A stretch of DNA of 64,000 bases from Trematomus loennbergii (lineage: Eukaryota > Chordata > Actinopteri > Perciformes > Nototheniidae): the NCBI GenBank assembly GCA_012861695.1, contig JAAOOA010000056.1:4313760-4377759 (forward strand). The letters are read 5' to 3'. Of this stretch, positions 1 to 10,524 are shown piece after piece. Position 1 is the first letter of the stretch; every line of letters begins with the position of its first letter. Under the pieces are notes generated by a model. It did not search any database. It had not been told where the DNA came from and was given only the letters and a program-made list of their open reading frames with translations. The position numbers and the translations under genes are program-made.

Positions 1-490
1 TATTTTAGAAAAGCTGACACTGTAGTGCATCGCTGGTTTTAAAAGTGATTTATAAGAGTCATGTTTAAAGATGTGCAATACTTAAAACGTTTATAAAGAT
101 CCTCTGAGTGTGTGTCATTAGTTAGCTGATAAAATGTTAGGGATAAATACCTTGACATATTGACTACAAGAGCTTGAATCAAACAAGCAACCTTGTATTT
201 GAAAGATTAACTCACATAGCAACAGTCGCACTGGTATATAAGTGGTGTGGCTGAGTACTTTAAAGGGTTCATGAATAGAGGGGACTTGAATGTGAAATAA
301 GAACAAGAAAATAAAAGTCTAAATGCATGAAAAAGCAGCAGAATATTTGAACTGAAAACTTTAGAACTAAAAGCATACGTCACCAATAATGTCTAAAATA
401 TGTGGAACATGTTGAAGTCAGTATGAAGTCTCCATCAGACGGAAAAGAATAGGCTGAGACAGTCTGTTAAACTCCAGTGACCACGTCATT
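1..490. other. Intergenic, nothing recognised
   Basis: No convincing coding exon was seen. A stretch near 329-370 (AAAGCAGCAGAATATTTGAA core) recurs near 1665-1705, so the region is probably part of a dispersed repeat. Confidence 0.4.
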
Positions 491-694
491 AGTCTGCTGC
501 TCTAATTATGTCAATTGGAGTTATGACATCATCGTGTTCCATGACACAGGTGTTTATATTTGAGCTAACGACGTGTCCAGAGATCAAAGGTTTCCATGGT
601 GATCAGTGAGAGGAGAGCATTTTCATTGTTCTGAATGAGAGATAAACCTGTTACATGTGAACGTTTTGTTGAAGAACCGTAACAGATATCGGTG
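491..694 (+). repeat. Direct repeat, copy 1
   Basis: Starts AGTCTGCTGCTCTAATTATG and ends GTAACAGATATCGGTG. It is nearly identical to 2105-2279 in the same orientation, 1.6 kb away. Copy 1 holds about 28 extra bases (about 595-622) absent from copy 2. No reading frame of note. Confidence 0.75.
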
Positions 695-2104
695 AAATTT
701 CAAAGCGTGAAGCATGTCAAGGAACTTGAGCATCTGAAGTGTACTTTTTGTGTACTTTCGGGTTAATAATGTGGCCTTTTTGGCAGATTAACTAAAGGTG
801 TGGCTGCTGTGGTGGGGAAAGGTGAGGCTGAACTTACAATGGGATTAATGGAGACATGTTGAAGTTTTTGTCACTTCATGCCCTCAAGAGGCATTTTGTT
901 TAATTATTTTGCTTAATTTTTTATCTTTCAAGCTACGAGATGTTTTCCTACGTTTGTCATGAAAAATTATGTCTCAGGAATGTAGGGTTTGGGAATTATG
1001 GCAGGTTTAAAAGAAAATATGAAGGCAAAATTAAATCTGTCCTCCACTCTAGCTGTGACATCACGCACTCTAAAATCTGAAGAAGGCCTCTTTACCAAGG
1101 TCTGAACAATGTTTAATATCTCTAAAAGTAAGATATGATGAATTATGGGATGTATCTCTGGAATTATGAAAGTTATGAATGATAAAAGTAATAGCCATGG
1201 ATTCCCGACCGAGCTGAACGTTTTGATTTTTGAACGGAGTTTCTGCGATGTTCAATGCGGGAGGAGAAGTGGCGCAAAATAACCCGGCAGAATAATAAAG
1301 AATTTCGTGCGTAGCATAACAGATAGTTGGAATGCTGTGTCAGCATTCCCACTAAATTAATGTGGGAAGCACAGAGTCATTAAAAGCAACGGAAAACTGT
1401 GACGCTGTCAGAGGATTAAGCGCACGTAGGCGGCGCTCCAGAACGCACGAGTCAACTTGAGAGCAAGGCAGCATCATAGTAAACTAGAGAATGCAATTCC
1501 TGAAGAAATTGCTAGTGGGAATGCTTTATGCTGAAAAGCTGACGCTGAATTGCTATGCTGAAATGTAATGTGTAAGAAGAAAGTGAAGAATTGAGATTGA
1601 AATGATACATGAACACTGGGGGCTTGAATGTGTGATGAGAGAAGAAAAGAAAGTAAAAAGGCTTGGAAAAGCAGCAGAATATTTGAACTGCAAACTTTTG
1701 AACTAACTTGATGGCGAATGATCTGTCGCCATGCCAACGGCATTTGATGACACCCCATAATACGCTTAGATGCGTTGATGGCTGCATCGTTACCAAACCT
1801 GTGAAGTTTTGGGCCGTTTGGAGCATTTTCACTGAAGTTATGAGAAAACCGTGTTTCATGGCGAGCATTGTGTTGCAATGGCAACGGCATTTGAAGAAAT
1901 CTCAAAACTGTCCCGTAGATGTCTTCACGGCTGGACTGTTAGCACACATGTGAAGTTTGAGCACTTTTTGAACATTTTCATAGGAGTTAATGTATAGCAA
2001 CATCGTCTTTTATGGCGAGGGATGCGTTTCATGGAAATGGCATATGATGACACCCCGTAATTGACGTAGAGCTGTTGAGGGCAGGACCGTTAACCATTAT
2101 CTGA
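695..2104. other. Repeat-like intergenic DNA between the direct repeats
   Basis: Contains loosely repeated motifs (for example AACGGCATTTGATGACACCC near 1737 and a related GGCATATGATGACACCCCG near 2039; TTTCATGGCGAG near 1854 and relatives), suggesting a degenerate tandem or mobile sequence. No protein family recognised in the short frames. Confidence 0.35.
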
Positions 2105-2279
2105 AGTCTGCTGCTCTGAGCATGTCAGTTGGAGTTATGACATCATCGTGTTCCATGACACAGGTGTTTATATTTGAGCTAAAGAGGTGTCCAGAGATCA
2201 AAGGTTTCCATTGTTCTGAATGAGAGATAAACCTGTTACATGTGAACGTTTTGTTGACGAACCGTAACAGATATCGGTG
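2105..2279 (+). repeat. Direct repeat, copy 2
   Basis: Second copy of the 491-694 unit, internally shortened. The match stops at GATATCGGTG (2279), where an unrelated minus-strand sequence begins, so 2279/2280 is a rearrangement or insertion junction. Confidence 0.75.
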
Positions 2280-2598
2280 CCCTGATCCTTACGGCTTCTC
2301 CGCCCCGCTTTCCCCTTCATCTTGGGCGCTTTCTCTGGGGGATTTTATACACCTGGCGGTGCAGGTATGCCGGTATGCTTGAAAGAAGTGGAGGAGGAGG
2401 ATTCGAGGTTGGCTCTCCTAAACATTGCTCTAATACCCCCTCCTGAAACGCTTTGATTTCCATAAGCGACTGGCGGTCGTAAACTAGTATAGCAGAGACA
2501 ATTTGACAAGAAACACAAAACAATAAAACTACTAGAACTAATAAAAGGCTGAACAGGCCTGGGAGACGTCTCACCGTGCACACTGCTGGCGCCATCAT
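2280..2598 (-). mobile_element. Possible 5' end of a LINE-type reading frame, truncated
   Basis: The minus strand from 2598 encodes 93 residues with a hydrophobic start (LLVLVVLLFCV), then VYDRQSLMEIKAF and a proline-rich stretch ending KIPQRKRPR. A neighbouring frame continues KRGGEAVRIRAP. From memory this layout (hydrophobic leader, YxRxxLxxI, then a basic KRGG segment) is seen at the start of some fish LINE reading frames upstream of the endonuclease. The frame breaks and the sequence ends at 2280. Identification is tentative. Confidence 0.3.
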
Positions 2599-2689
2599 CC
2601 TTACTTTATTTGGAAGTTGGAGTGCTATATTGTTTTACAGTCGGAAAATAAAATCAGTGGCGTATCGTCATAGTTGGTGGAAACAATTT

Positions 2690-2825
2690 GGGAGAGAAAC
2701 TCTCTGGAGGGAACACAGGGATTTTAGCCTTTGCAGACCATTGACATGCACATAAACCTATATAACACACTACAGAGAAGGGAAAACCCAAAGAAGCATA
2801 ATAGGGACTCTTTAAGTCTTCCACA
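2690..2825 (-). repeat. Fragment of a dispersed MITE-like family
   Basis: Contains CATGCACATAAACCTATATAACACAC and GAAGCATAATAGGGAC-type motifs. The reverse complement matches 42083-42228 and relates to 24380-24452, so it is one of several copies of a short non-coding family ending near an ATAATATGTCCTCTTTA-like terminus. Confidence 0.45.
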
Positions 2826-3316
2826 CATTTTTATTGAGCTGTGTATGTAATCTTTTTTCTACACTCTTTTACTATGTTTTGAGTACTTTCGTATTTCATT
2901 GTATTGTCCCTTAAATTCTTGTTAATTGTGTTATTTTTGCTTTAATTGTATCAATACAATTATTATCTTGTATTGCAAATTTGCACAGAAGACCTTATAC
3001 AAATAAATAAAGTTCAAGTTTATGTTACAGAATGCGTGTTTATTTGTCTGTGTGTGTGAGTGTTGCTCAGAGCTGATGGCTCAACATATAAGCGCACCAT
3101 GTATTGTGAGTGTGAATAGCTCTGTATGGCAGTGCAGGGATTAGCATGAGAATGGTGTGTGAGTGCTGGAAGGCCAGTGCTTGAATCTGTCCCTGCAGCT
3201 CATGCCCTCTCCCCCCCCGCCCTTCACACTCCGCTGACTCCGCTCAAACTCTCCACCCTTCCTCACTTCGACCCTCCTTGTTCTCATATCTTCCCCTGGC
3301 AGCAGCTGGTGACAAC
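2826..3316. other. AT-rich spacer upstream of the ggct relic
   Basis: AT-rich to about 3030, with overlapping AATAAA signals at 3002-3011 that could end a + strand transcript or a LINE tail. From 3030 to 3316 there is a short GT-rich stretch and then C-rich sequence leading into the first recognisable ggct exon. No promoter motif was convincing. Confidence 0.3.
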
Positions 3317-3864
3317 ATGCAGAATGACCACACCTTCCTGTACTTTGCATACAGCAGCAACCTGCTGAAGGAGCGGCTGCAGCTAAAGAACCCCTCTGCC
3401 ACAGTGCACTGTGTGGCCAGGCTCAAGGTACAGTTTGATCACCGGAGCATCAATGGTCCCTCCCCATAAGAGCTGTACACACAACTTGTCTCTGTTTCAG
3501 AACTATAAGCTGATGTTTGGGAACTATAAAGGCCTTGCCAGTGACCCGGTGGCCACCATAGAGCACAGCCCAGGGGATGAGGTGTGGGGTGTGGTGTGGA
3601 GGATGAGCCTGTCTGATCTGGAGTCTCTAGACAGGTGAAGTTTTCATTTCGTCAATGGCCTCTCCAGGATTTCTTGAATGTTTTCCTCGGAAACTGACAT
3701 CTACCTTGTGTGAGTTTCTATGTGGTCTCACTCAAGAGAATGTGACGTTAGGTGCCGACAGTCCTGTGGAGCTATCAGTGAAGACAAAATAGCGGGAGAT
3801 CAACTGTCGTACTTACATAATGAACAGCTGTGTGTATGCCCCCCCATCACCACAGTACCTGCAG
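3317..3864 (+). pseudogene. ggct: Gamma-glutamylcyclotransferase-like pseudogene, 3 exons
   Basis: Functional GGCT releases 5-oxoproline from gamma-glutamyl dipeptides in glutathione turnover. Exon 1 (3317-3427) encodes FLYFAYSSNLL and NPSATVHCVARLK. Exon 2 (3501-3634) encodes NYKLMFGNYKG and SPGDEVWGVVWRM, both family hallmarks, with proper AG/GT borders. Exon 3 (about 3732-3864) encodes PVELSVKTK, a TAG stop (3790-3792), then REINCRTYIM and APPSPQYLQ before a GT donor. The family motif YGSN reads YSSN here, altering the substrate-binding loop. No AG lies at the position that would keep exon 3 in frame, and no fourth exon was found before the repeat at 4061. Together these indicate a dead copy or relic; an intact paralogue presumably exists elsewhere. 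Confidence 0.8.
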
Positions 3865-4860
3865 GTAAGACTGCTTTCACTGCTTGTCAGCTCAAAGCAA
3901 TTCACTGTAATGCTGCAGCAATGATTCTTTACAGGCAGTTGCAAGTGTCAAACAAGTTCTTCAACCTTAGAATTTGTTAGCAACAATTCCCCCCCAAAAA
4001 ACAACTTAAACTGTTCCTCAAATCGTGGGCTTGTGTTCTCAGATTGGCTGTTATTTCTTACCATAGACTGTATATATAAATGGACGTAGGGTCCGTGACG
4101 TCACCCATAGGATTCTGCAGAGTTGCCGAGAAGCCCTTAGTAGGCGGAGTCGGCCACTAACGGCTCGACAGTGACGTCTGAGTCTAACTCCCGCCTGCTC
4201 CAAATAAGGGCAAAGAGGCGGAGCCGAGGCGGGACCTTCTGCCTCCAGCTGGGAAGTAACAGAGCTAGCTCAAGCTAAGAAGCTAAGCTAACATGGTCCC
4301 CATCTGCACACTGCCGTCACATTTTACGTTTCTAAGGTAAGCGGACATGAAACTATTCAGCAAAACTATAAATAATAATCTAAGTTATTGAGTTTTTAGC
4401 ATAATACTTCAGAATCTTAAAATCCCTTAACGTTTGTATGCAATGTGCTAAATGCAACACTGGAATCAAGCAAATATTAATATGTTTGCATGACATTAGT
4501 TATTTATATTTTGCTATCACTTAATTATACGTTTAATACATTTAAGTCAAGCTAAGGTGTACATGTGATGGTAGCTAGTTAGTGCTCTTACCTGTGAGGC
4601 CTCCTCCAAACAGCATTATAACCAGACTGTATCATTAAAACTATAAGTACCAGTTCTAGATCCTTGACTTTAGACAAACAATTCAAAAGACAAAATGTAT
4701 TTAAAGACCAATCTTTATTTGAAGGTGCCTCTTAACCTGAGATATTAGTTATACAGTAATAGTATTGACAATCTAAAAAAACTGAGCAACTCAACAGTCA
4801 ACTTTATATTTCTTATTGTCTAAAGCATTTATTATTTTCATTTTCCCCTCTCATATTCAG

Positions 4861-5020
4861 TGTGGAGTGTGGACGGATTGAGACAGCGTGGTGTCCAGAG
4901 AGCTGCAGAGACTTCAGGGAGAAACCTCCGTGTGATGGACGTCCTGTCTGTTGGTTTGGAGAGGACGGGAGGAGGACCAGGCCTGATGGAGGAGCCCATG
5001 CATAGCTGATACCACTGCAC
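4861..5020 (+). pseudogene. Remnant of SGNH-hydrolase exon in element A
   Basis: After a pyrimidine tract and TATTCAG acceptor, the sequence follows the start of the SGNH exon at 60452 (shared runs include GAGACAGC and CCAGAGAGCTGCAGAGAC with one difference). It is shortened and has no open SGNH frame. It marks copy A as a decayed relative of copy B. Confidence 0.55.
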
Positions 5021-6690
5021 AGGCCTTGTCTGTCACTTTATTTGACTAAATGTGTTTACTTATACATTTAATAGGTTTACACCTTCTGTCCATATGTGCT
5101 TTTTATTTAAAACATGTTTGATTAACTTTTGGTTCACATTTCAATAAATTGAATTTGTATTTGCACTCCTTTTGTCCATTATTCTTACTGAAAATGTTAG
5201 ATTACACATTCTGACTGAAGATTGGCCCCATTTATTTGTGACGTTGCAAACTCTGCGGTACAAGGTACATGTTGTGAAGCTCATAAAGTGAGGCAAATAG
5301 AATAATCAGCTGATGGAGTGTAGATGTGGAAATAGGTGCATTCGATCAGCTGACTTCACAATAAAAGTAGTTTCTTAGTGAATGTCCTGTACTGGTCTTA
5401 ACATCTCATAACATCAGCTTTTAATTTTCCTCTTGGATGTTCTTCTTGACCCTCAGAGAAGGAGAAAATGTTGAGTCGTGTCTTTCAGGCATGTCCTTTC
5501 CTAACAAAAATTACAGGAAACATAAAACATATTATTGCAGAACAAGTGTGTTATTTATGAAAGAGGTGTGTTGTGTTTAGGGGCTGTAGATATAATTATT
5601 TTGTAATTGTAATGTTTTTTTTATTTCAACAGTGAGCTACAAAGACAATCAGATTATGAATGAACAGTATGAAATTCATCAACATTGAAATGTATTTTAT
5701 TATCAAAATAATATTTAACTGTTATTAAAACAAGCTTGCTCTGTTGTCTCACTGAAAGAATAACTTTTACCACGTTTTTACAGACAATATTGAGAGATAA
5801 ATAGCAGTTGTCACTATGCGTTAAATATCTTTGCCTTCAATACCTTAAATTAGAAAGCTGACAGTCATATTGCTTGTTAACATCTAAATGTAACCCTTTG
5901 CATGGAAAAAACCCTCAACTTCACTGATGTGTAGGTGATCTAGTATTTAGTATTGTTTAATGGAATGTATATCAGTGTATTAAAGTCAATACTTCATTTA
6001 TTTAAACCAATATCTTTCTTGATTCTTTGTACAGTATGAAAAAAGAGTATTTGTACCTGTGCTGAAGTTCACTGCTGTGAGGAGTCCAGTTCTGTCTCTC
6101 ACTCTCTGGTCCAGCCTGTCTGCATCACCTGGACACTTTAAACAAACAGATATATATGTAAAGAACCATGTGTACAAACAATATAACTTATTATCTTCTG
6201 TTGAACATGTTGGATTGTGTATTGTCCGAGTCAGGGTCCTTTTTATTTTACTGTAACTTTGGAAGTTGTGTTACCAATGCTTACTGTTTATTTGATACCA
6301 ATTTGGTAATGCAATTAATAAAAACAACAAGGTTTGGGTTCGTTCTTCAGATGACTGTGACGTTAACGTGTAAGCTCAATAATGAACTCCAGCTCAACCA
6401 ACCATATTGTAATATCTAAGTAATCATCTTGAAATATGACATTAATAATTGTAATATACACACATCTTATTGTGAGGTTGATTTCACATACACTACTTCG
6501 ACGTTAGCTTGTCTACATACTTGAGCATAGCCAATTTAAATTAACCTTAGCATGCATACAGTTCCTACCTACATAATAAAATATCTCTCTAAGTTACAAG
6601 GATGACCTTATTTTATCAACCTCAAACAGAAGCCTTTTGTTCTACAGTATTATCCCACTTAACGCTTAACACTTGTCTATTTCGTTTTAA

Positions 6691-6712
6691 CCTTTATATA
6701 TACAGTCTATGG
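6691..6712 (-). repeat. Inverted copy of element A left terminus
   Basis: CCTTTATATATACAGTCTATGG is almost the exact reverse complement of the left end at 4061-4082. It could be the right terminal inverted repeat of element A. No clear target duplication flanks the pair. Confidence 0.55.
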
Positions 6713-7068
6713 TTTTAAGTTAACTTGGAGGCTAGATTAGCATCGTTAGCACCGATGTAGCTACCACTCGCTTACACGCTAACCCAAGCCTTAACATTCA
6801 TTACGTAGCTGATTGAAATCATAAACACATAAATAAAGTACTCGAATTTCACTTACCGCAAAACGGCATTCATGCACCGTCTGTTTTAACCGCAGAGCGA
6901 GTCACAATAGTCCGATATATAAGCATGAAGAACAAACAAACACGGCCGGGGTCAAGTTGTGTTCCCTGGATGAACTGCAGAGTCCTGTAGCTTCACGGAG
7001 ACGGAGCAGCTAGCAGAGAGACAAGAAGCTAACAGCAGCAGTCACTTGACAGAGCTGTCACTCAATGT

Positions 7069-7280
7069 GACCACGCCCTAATTTATGCAAAAACTTTAAG
7101 ACCTAATATAAATAAAAGGGTCATGTTAGAAAACAATTCACTCACAGATTCATAATCATGAAGGTGGAATCTAACTATATACATAATAATATTATTGCAT
7201 CCAGGGCTAGAAACGTTTTTTTTCTGCTGTGAAATTGGGCATTTTAACATGGGGGTCTATGGAAATTGCTCCTTTCTGCA
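7069..7280 (+). repeat. Right-hand block shared by elements A and B
   Basis: Runs from TGACCACGCCCTAATTTATG to CTCCTTTCTGCAGTC and matches 63786-64000 almost base for base. The match is cut only by the end of the window, so the true right end of the family may lie further along, before the DIRS-like sequence. Confidence 0.8.
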
Positions 7281-7510
7281 GTCATCGCCTATCGGCCAAT
7301 ATATGAACTGCAGTTTGTGGCACTTCCGTATTGGCGTCCCGGCTCTTCCCCAGAGTTTGCCGCTTGTTTCTTACACAGGCTCCGCCCTCTACTGGACTCT
7401 ATGGGTACTACCTCTCAACCATACTATGCAAGTATTCACCTACTGAGATATCTATAAACGTAGCCGGCCCCTCGGGGCGGGCCTACCTGAATGCGCGCGC
7501 AAGCTCACCG

Positions 7511-7520
7511 TATAAAAGGC
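7511..7520 (+). promoter_or_regulatory. TATA box of the DIRS-like element
   Basis: TATAAAAGGC lies about 105 bases before the gag ATG in a GC-rich setting, in the position expected for an internal promoter in the left terminal repeat. Confidence 0.45.
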
Positions 7521-7615
7521 GGCCTCGCCTCCTGACTGTCATCCTTTTCTCTTCAGCAAGCAGGATAAAACAACTGAGACGTAAACGAGAAAAGAAAGAG
7601 AAAGAGAATTGAATC

Positions 7616-8419
7616 ATGGACTCACCACTCCTTGAGCCCCGGCCTTGTCCTACATGCCCTGGCTTAATCGCAGGTGCCGATCCCCACCGCCTCTGTTTTG
7701 AGTGTCTGGGGCCTGACCACGCCGCGGACGGCCTGACCCAGTCTCCGGCCTGCAATGCCTGTCGTATGCTCCCACGGCTCAGCCGCCGGCATCGTCTGCA
7801 GCACTTTCAGGCGTATTATGTCTCGCCGGAGGAGACGGAGGACCAGGAACTCGAGGTGGTGGAAATGGAGGAACAGGATGTCGCCGGGAAGGTGCCATTC
7901 GTTTTCGCCATTCCGGCGGCCGGACGGCCCGTTCGTCGAGGAGGAAGACGACGAGGACGCCTCGTTGTCTGGTGCTTCCGGGTCCGGCGTCCATGAGGGT
8001 CCGCCGCACAGGTCTGCGCGTCAGGACTTCCCTGCGGTGATGACCATGGCGGCGGAGCATGTAGGCCTACCGCTCCCCCCGCCACTGCTACCGAAGCCGG
8101 TAAGCCGCCTCCGTCAGGGGTTCTACGGCCCGGTTCTACGGCGGAGCCGGCCTTCGTTTCGCCCCCGTTGCCAGATATCTGGCAGTGTGTGGAGGCGACG
8201 TGGCGGCAGCCACTCAAGACGAAGGCTCCAGTGGCAGCTATGGCGGGAATCCTTAGGGTGCAGGGCCGCTCGGACACAGTGTGTCCCGGCATGCCCCCCC
8301 TTGATGAGAGCCTGGCGGCCCTTCTGCTTCCACAGGCAGCTGCATGGGGAGGGGAAGAAACCTCTGCCCCCGCTGCCTCGGGACCGAGATATCCTGGAAT
8401 ATATATTTGGACAAAATAA
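7616..8419 (+). pseudogene. DIRS-type gag, frameshifted
   Basis: The first 100 codons read CPTCPGLI, DPHRLCFECLGPDHA and SPACNACRM, the Cys-rich head seen in fish DIRS gag proteins. The frame then changes near 7915 to an acidic stretch (FVEEEDDEDASLSG) and ARQDFPAVMTMAAEHVGLPLP, and again near 8100-8170 to PDIWQCVEATWRQPL and PPLDESLAALLLPQ, a typical DIRS gag tail. At least two frame changes make it non-functional. The long frame 7755-8732 is mostly a shadow. Family assignment rests on remembered motifs. Confidence 0.6.
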
Positions 8420-8498
8420 TACAGCTCACACTGTCCGCTCCTCGATCCTCAAAGGGGGAGCAGCGAGCCCCGCAACGTCCCGCCAACACGGCACCCAG

Positions 8499-8890
8499 GG
8501 TGTTTCTCAATGTCGAGGAAGGCTCCTTCAGAGCCACTATTTCAAGGATGCTACGTCATCGAGTCCCGCTGAAGGACTATTCCAATGTCCAGGATCCTTG
8601 GAATTCTACCGAGGCCGGCGTCCTTCGTTGCGGGAAATTTCGAGGGTGCACATGTGTATCCTCTGCGGTCTTAAAATCCCCACAATGCTTTGCGCACGGA
8701 CCAATTTCCAAAATCTTTGGTGGAAAATGTAAGGCGGGGCCTCTCATATGACGCACACCTGCACACCTGTTAGCCTGTTCCGACCATTCTTCGTTTTCCG
8801 AGGCTAGGAAGGATTCTTGCCTCGCTTCTGAAGGACCTGACTCGGAAGACATGTCCTACCAAGGAAGCGTCCTCGACATTGAGAAACACC
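8499..8890. mobile_element. MITE with 5-bp target duplication
   Basis: Ends are GGTGTTTCTCAATGTCGAGG and its reverse complement, roughly 30 bases with few mismatches. CCCAG flanks both sides (8494-8498 and 8891-8895). Length 392 bp, no coding capacity. It interrupts the DIRS-like element. Confidence 0.7.
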
Positions 8891-8895
8891 CCCAG

Positions 8896-9458
8896 ACCCC
8901 ACGCAGAATTCTCATCTGTTTGTCATTACTGGTGTCATTTCCTGGTTGCTAACAAACGCCATTGTAACACATAAACACTGATGTTCCGCTGTAACGTGGT
9001 GGACTCATCAGAGCACAGTGGGCTCATAGGGAGGGGGGGGGCAGGAGCTCCAACAAGCCGTTTAGGACAGAGAGTGAATACACATACTATACAGAGTATA
9101 CATTTTTGTTTAACAAATCAGGAATTTGATTTATGGGATTGCAAAAACAGTGAGCAGTGAGCTCTGTGAAGAGGAGACTGTCTACCAGCAGAAACCCAGC
9201 TAAACGCTGCCTTGATTAAACACCATATCATGTTCCAAACCACATCAAGCATTATTTCTGAAACAGTATGGAGCTCAAACGCTTTGTTTACCACAAGGTG
9301 AGTACCTTTGACATCCGGCTTCTTACAGATATTCTCTCGAGTACAGTGTTAGCTCTGAGTGTTAGCGATGCTTGCTAATGTAAACACAGGCCATATTACT
9401 TCCAAAACACGTCGTGCATTGTTTCTGATATACAGCACATAGCTTGACATGTTCTTTC
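8896..9458. other. Unassigned intergenic DNA
   Basis: Contains a G9 run near 9033 and moderately AT-rich sequence. No exon, RNA gene or repeat terminus recognised. Confidence 0.3.
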
Positions 9459-9666
9459 CGGCCCGGCTAAAATAATAACTGGATGGCCTACCTGCCTGTC
9501 AGCCTTCCATCTGTGCACAAACTTATCTCGTGCCCTCATTGGTCATGTGCGCGTTCGTGTGTGTTGGAGGAGGGGCTCTATAAGGAAGTGGCAGATTTTT
9601 TCCAGCTGTGTATTTTCAAATTCTAGCGCACTCGAGCTGGTTTCTCCAAAATTACCTACCCCACCT
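9459..9666 (-). mobile_element. TTAA-target MITE, truncated copy
   Basis: Matches the complete copy at 22577-22957 from CCGGCCCGGCTAAAATAA to the terminal CCTACCCCACCT followed by TTAA. The other half is missing. Confidence 0.65.
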
Positions 9667-10126
9667 TTAATTAAGGACCGTCAATATATCTGGTTTCATC
9701 CACTGCAGGTAATCGTGATCGGAGCAGGGCAGAACAGCTTTTAATATTTGTTCAATATATTTCAAGGCTAATTTCTTGCACGTAGCACCACTTTGAGTCA
9801 TGGACAACAACAATATTCCCTACATTTCCAGACCATTGGAACCAGACCATGGCACTGCAGTTAAAGAGTCATTCTTAATAATGTGTCACTTCTTCTCCAC
9901 AGTACCAATCTATGATATTTTGAAATTCAAAAACAGTGGCTATAATTCATGTTAAAGGAAAGTATGCATTGGACAGTAATATTTGTGGTGCCACCTGTCA
10001 CACCACCAACTGTAACATTATTGGAAACATTATTTAAAAAAAGATCCTGCTTGTAAGGGAATACAGGTTTTTCGTATCCTGATTATGTAATTCATGTGTT
10101 TCACGCTTATGGCTCCTGTGGCTCTG
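9667..10126. other. Unassigned intergenic DNA
   Basis: No supported feature; AT-rich single-copy-looking sequence. Confidence 0.3.
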
Positions 10127-10524
10127 ACGGCCCGTCCACACAGCGGCGTGCGTTGAAGCTTCAACGCTTCTGCCCATTCACTTTGAATGGGGTGACGTCA
10201 CGCTTCGCCGAACTGCATTGTGGGAGCGAAGTGTAGCTTTGCTCGCGTGCTCGCGTTGCTCGCGTTGCTCGCGTTGCTCGCGTTGCTCGCTGCTCGCGTT
10301 GCTCGCGTTGCTCGCGTTGCTCGCGTTGCTCGCTGCAAAAGTTGAGCAATGTTCAACTTTTGAAGCTTCGGCGGAAGCGTCAGCCAATCGAATCATATGC
10401 CAGTACAAACTCTAGCCAATCAAACTGCGTGCTTGTGTGTCCGGGGCGGGAGATTCATGTGATTGGTTGTTGGTCGAGTTTCAGCCTGCAAGCTTCAACG
10501 CACGCCGCTCTGTGGACGGGCCGT
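10127..10524. mobile_element. MITE with ~36-bp TIRs and internal minisatellite
   Basis: Left end ACGGCCCGTCCACACAGCGG, right end CCGCTCTGTGGACGGGCCGT; the inverted match continues through GCGTGCGTTGAAGCTT with one difference. The centre is a 9-base tandem array. Frames seen across it are artefacts of the array. Confidence 0.7.
10238..10335 (+). repeat. Minisatellite of GCTCGCGTT units
   Basis: About ten near-perfect 9-base units with one 3-base shortening (GCTCGCTGCTCGC near 10290) that splits the array into two blocks. Not CRISPR: units are adjacent and have no spacers. Confidence 0.85.

Larger units (their letters stand above)
4061..7440 (+). mobile_element. SGNH-gene-carrying repeat, copy A (degenerate)
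   Basis: The left end, CCATAGACTGTATATATAAA at 4061, and about 200 following bases match 59288 onward. Then come a GT donor after 4336, an SGNH-like exon remnant (4861-5020), a block near 5165-5220 matching 61325-61375, and a right block (7069-7280) matching 63786-64000. Order and orientation are the same in both copies, so this is one element family. A 22-base inverted copy of the left end lies at 6691-6712, so an alternative is a 2.65-kb element 4061-6712 followed by a second repeat. The right boundary is uncertain. No transposase was recognised. Confidence 0.6.
7440..8498 (+). mobile_element. DIRS-like tyrosine-recombinase retroelement, 5' part
   Basis: A TATA-type promoter (TATAAAAGGC, 7511), a short purine-rich leader and a gag-like frame starting at 7616 form the 5' end. 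No RT, RNase H or tyrosine recombinase follows, so only the 5' end is present. The right side ends in a MITE. The left boundary near 7440 is approximate. Confidence 0.5.

Noticed and set aside
1474..1953. Overlapping frames on both strands near 1.5-1.95 kb
   Set aside because: Lie in degenerate repeat-like DNA and match no family I know.
3720..3980. 86-codon open frame over ggct exon 3
   Set aside because: It is the frame produced by the available AG acceptor but does not match the GGCT protein; the homologous frame is a different one with a stop.
7755..8732. 325-codon open frame on +
   Set aside because: Arg-rich, GC-driven shadow of the DIRS gag; only parts of it (acidic and QDFPAV segments) are the true gag frame.
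10238..10335. CRISPR-like repeat array
   Set aside because: Units are contiguous 9-mers without spacers, in a vertebrate MITE.
10161..10415. Leu/Ala- and Arg/Glu-repeat open frames on both strands
   Set aside because: Products of the 9-base tandem array, not proteins.
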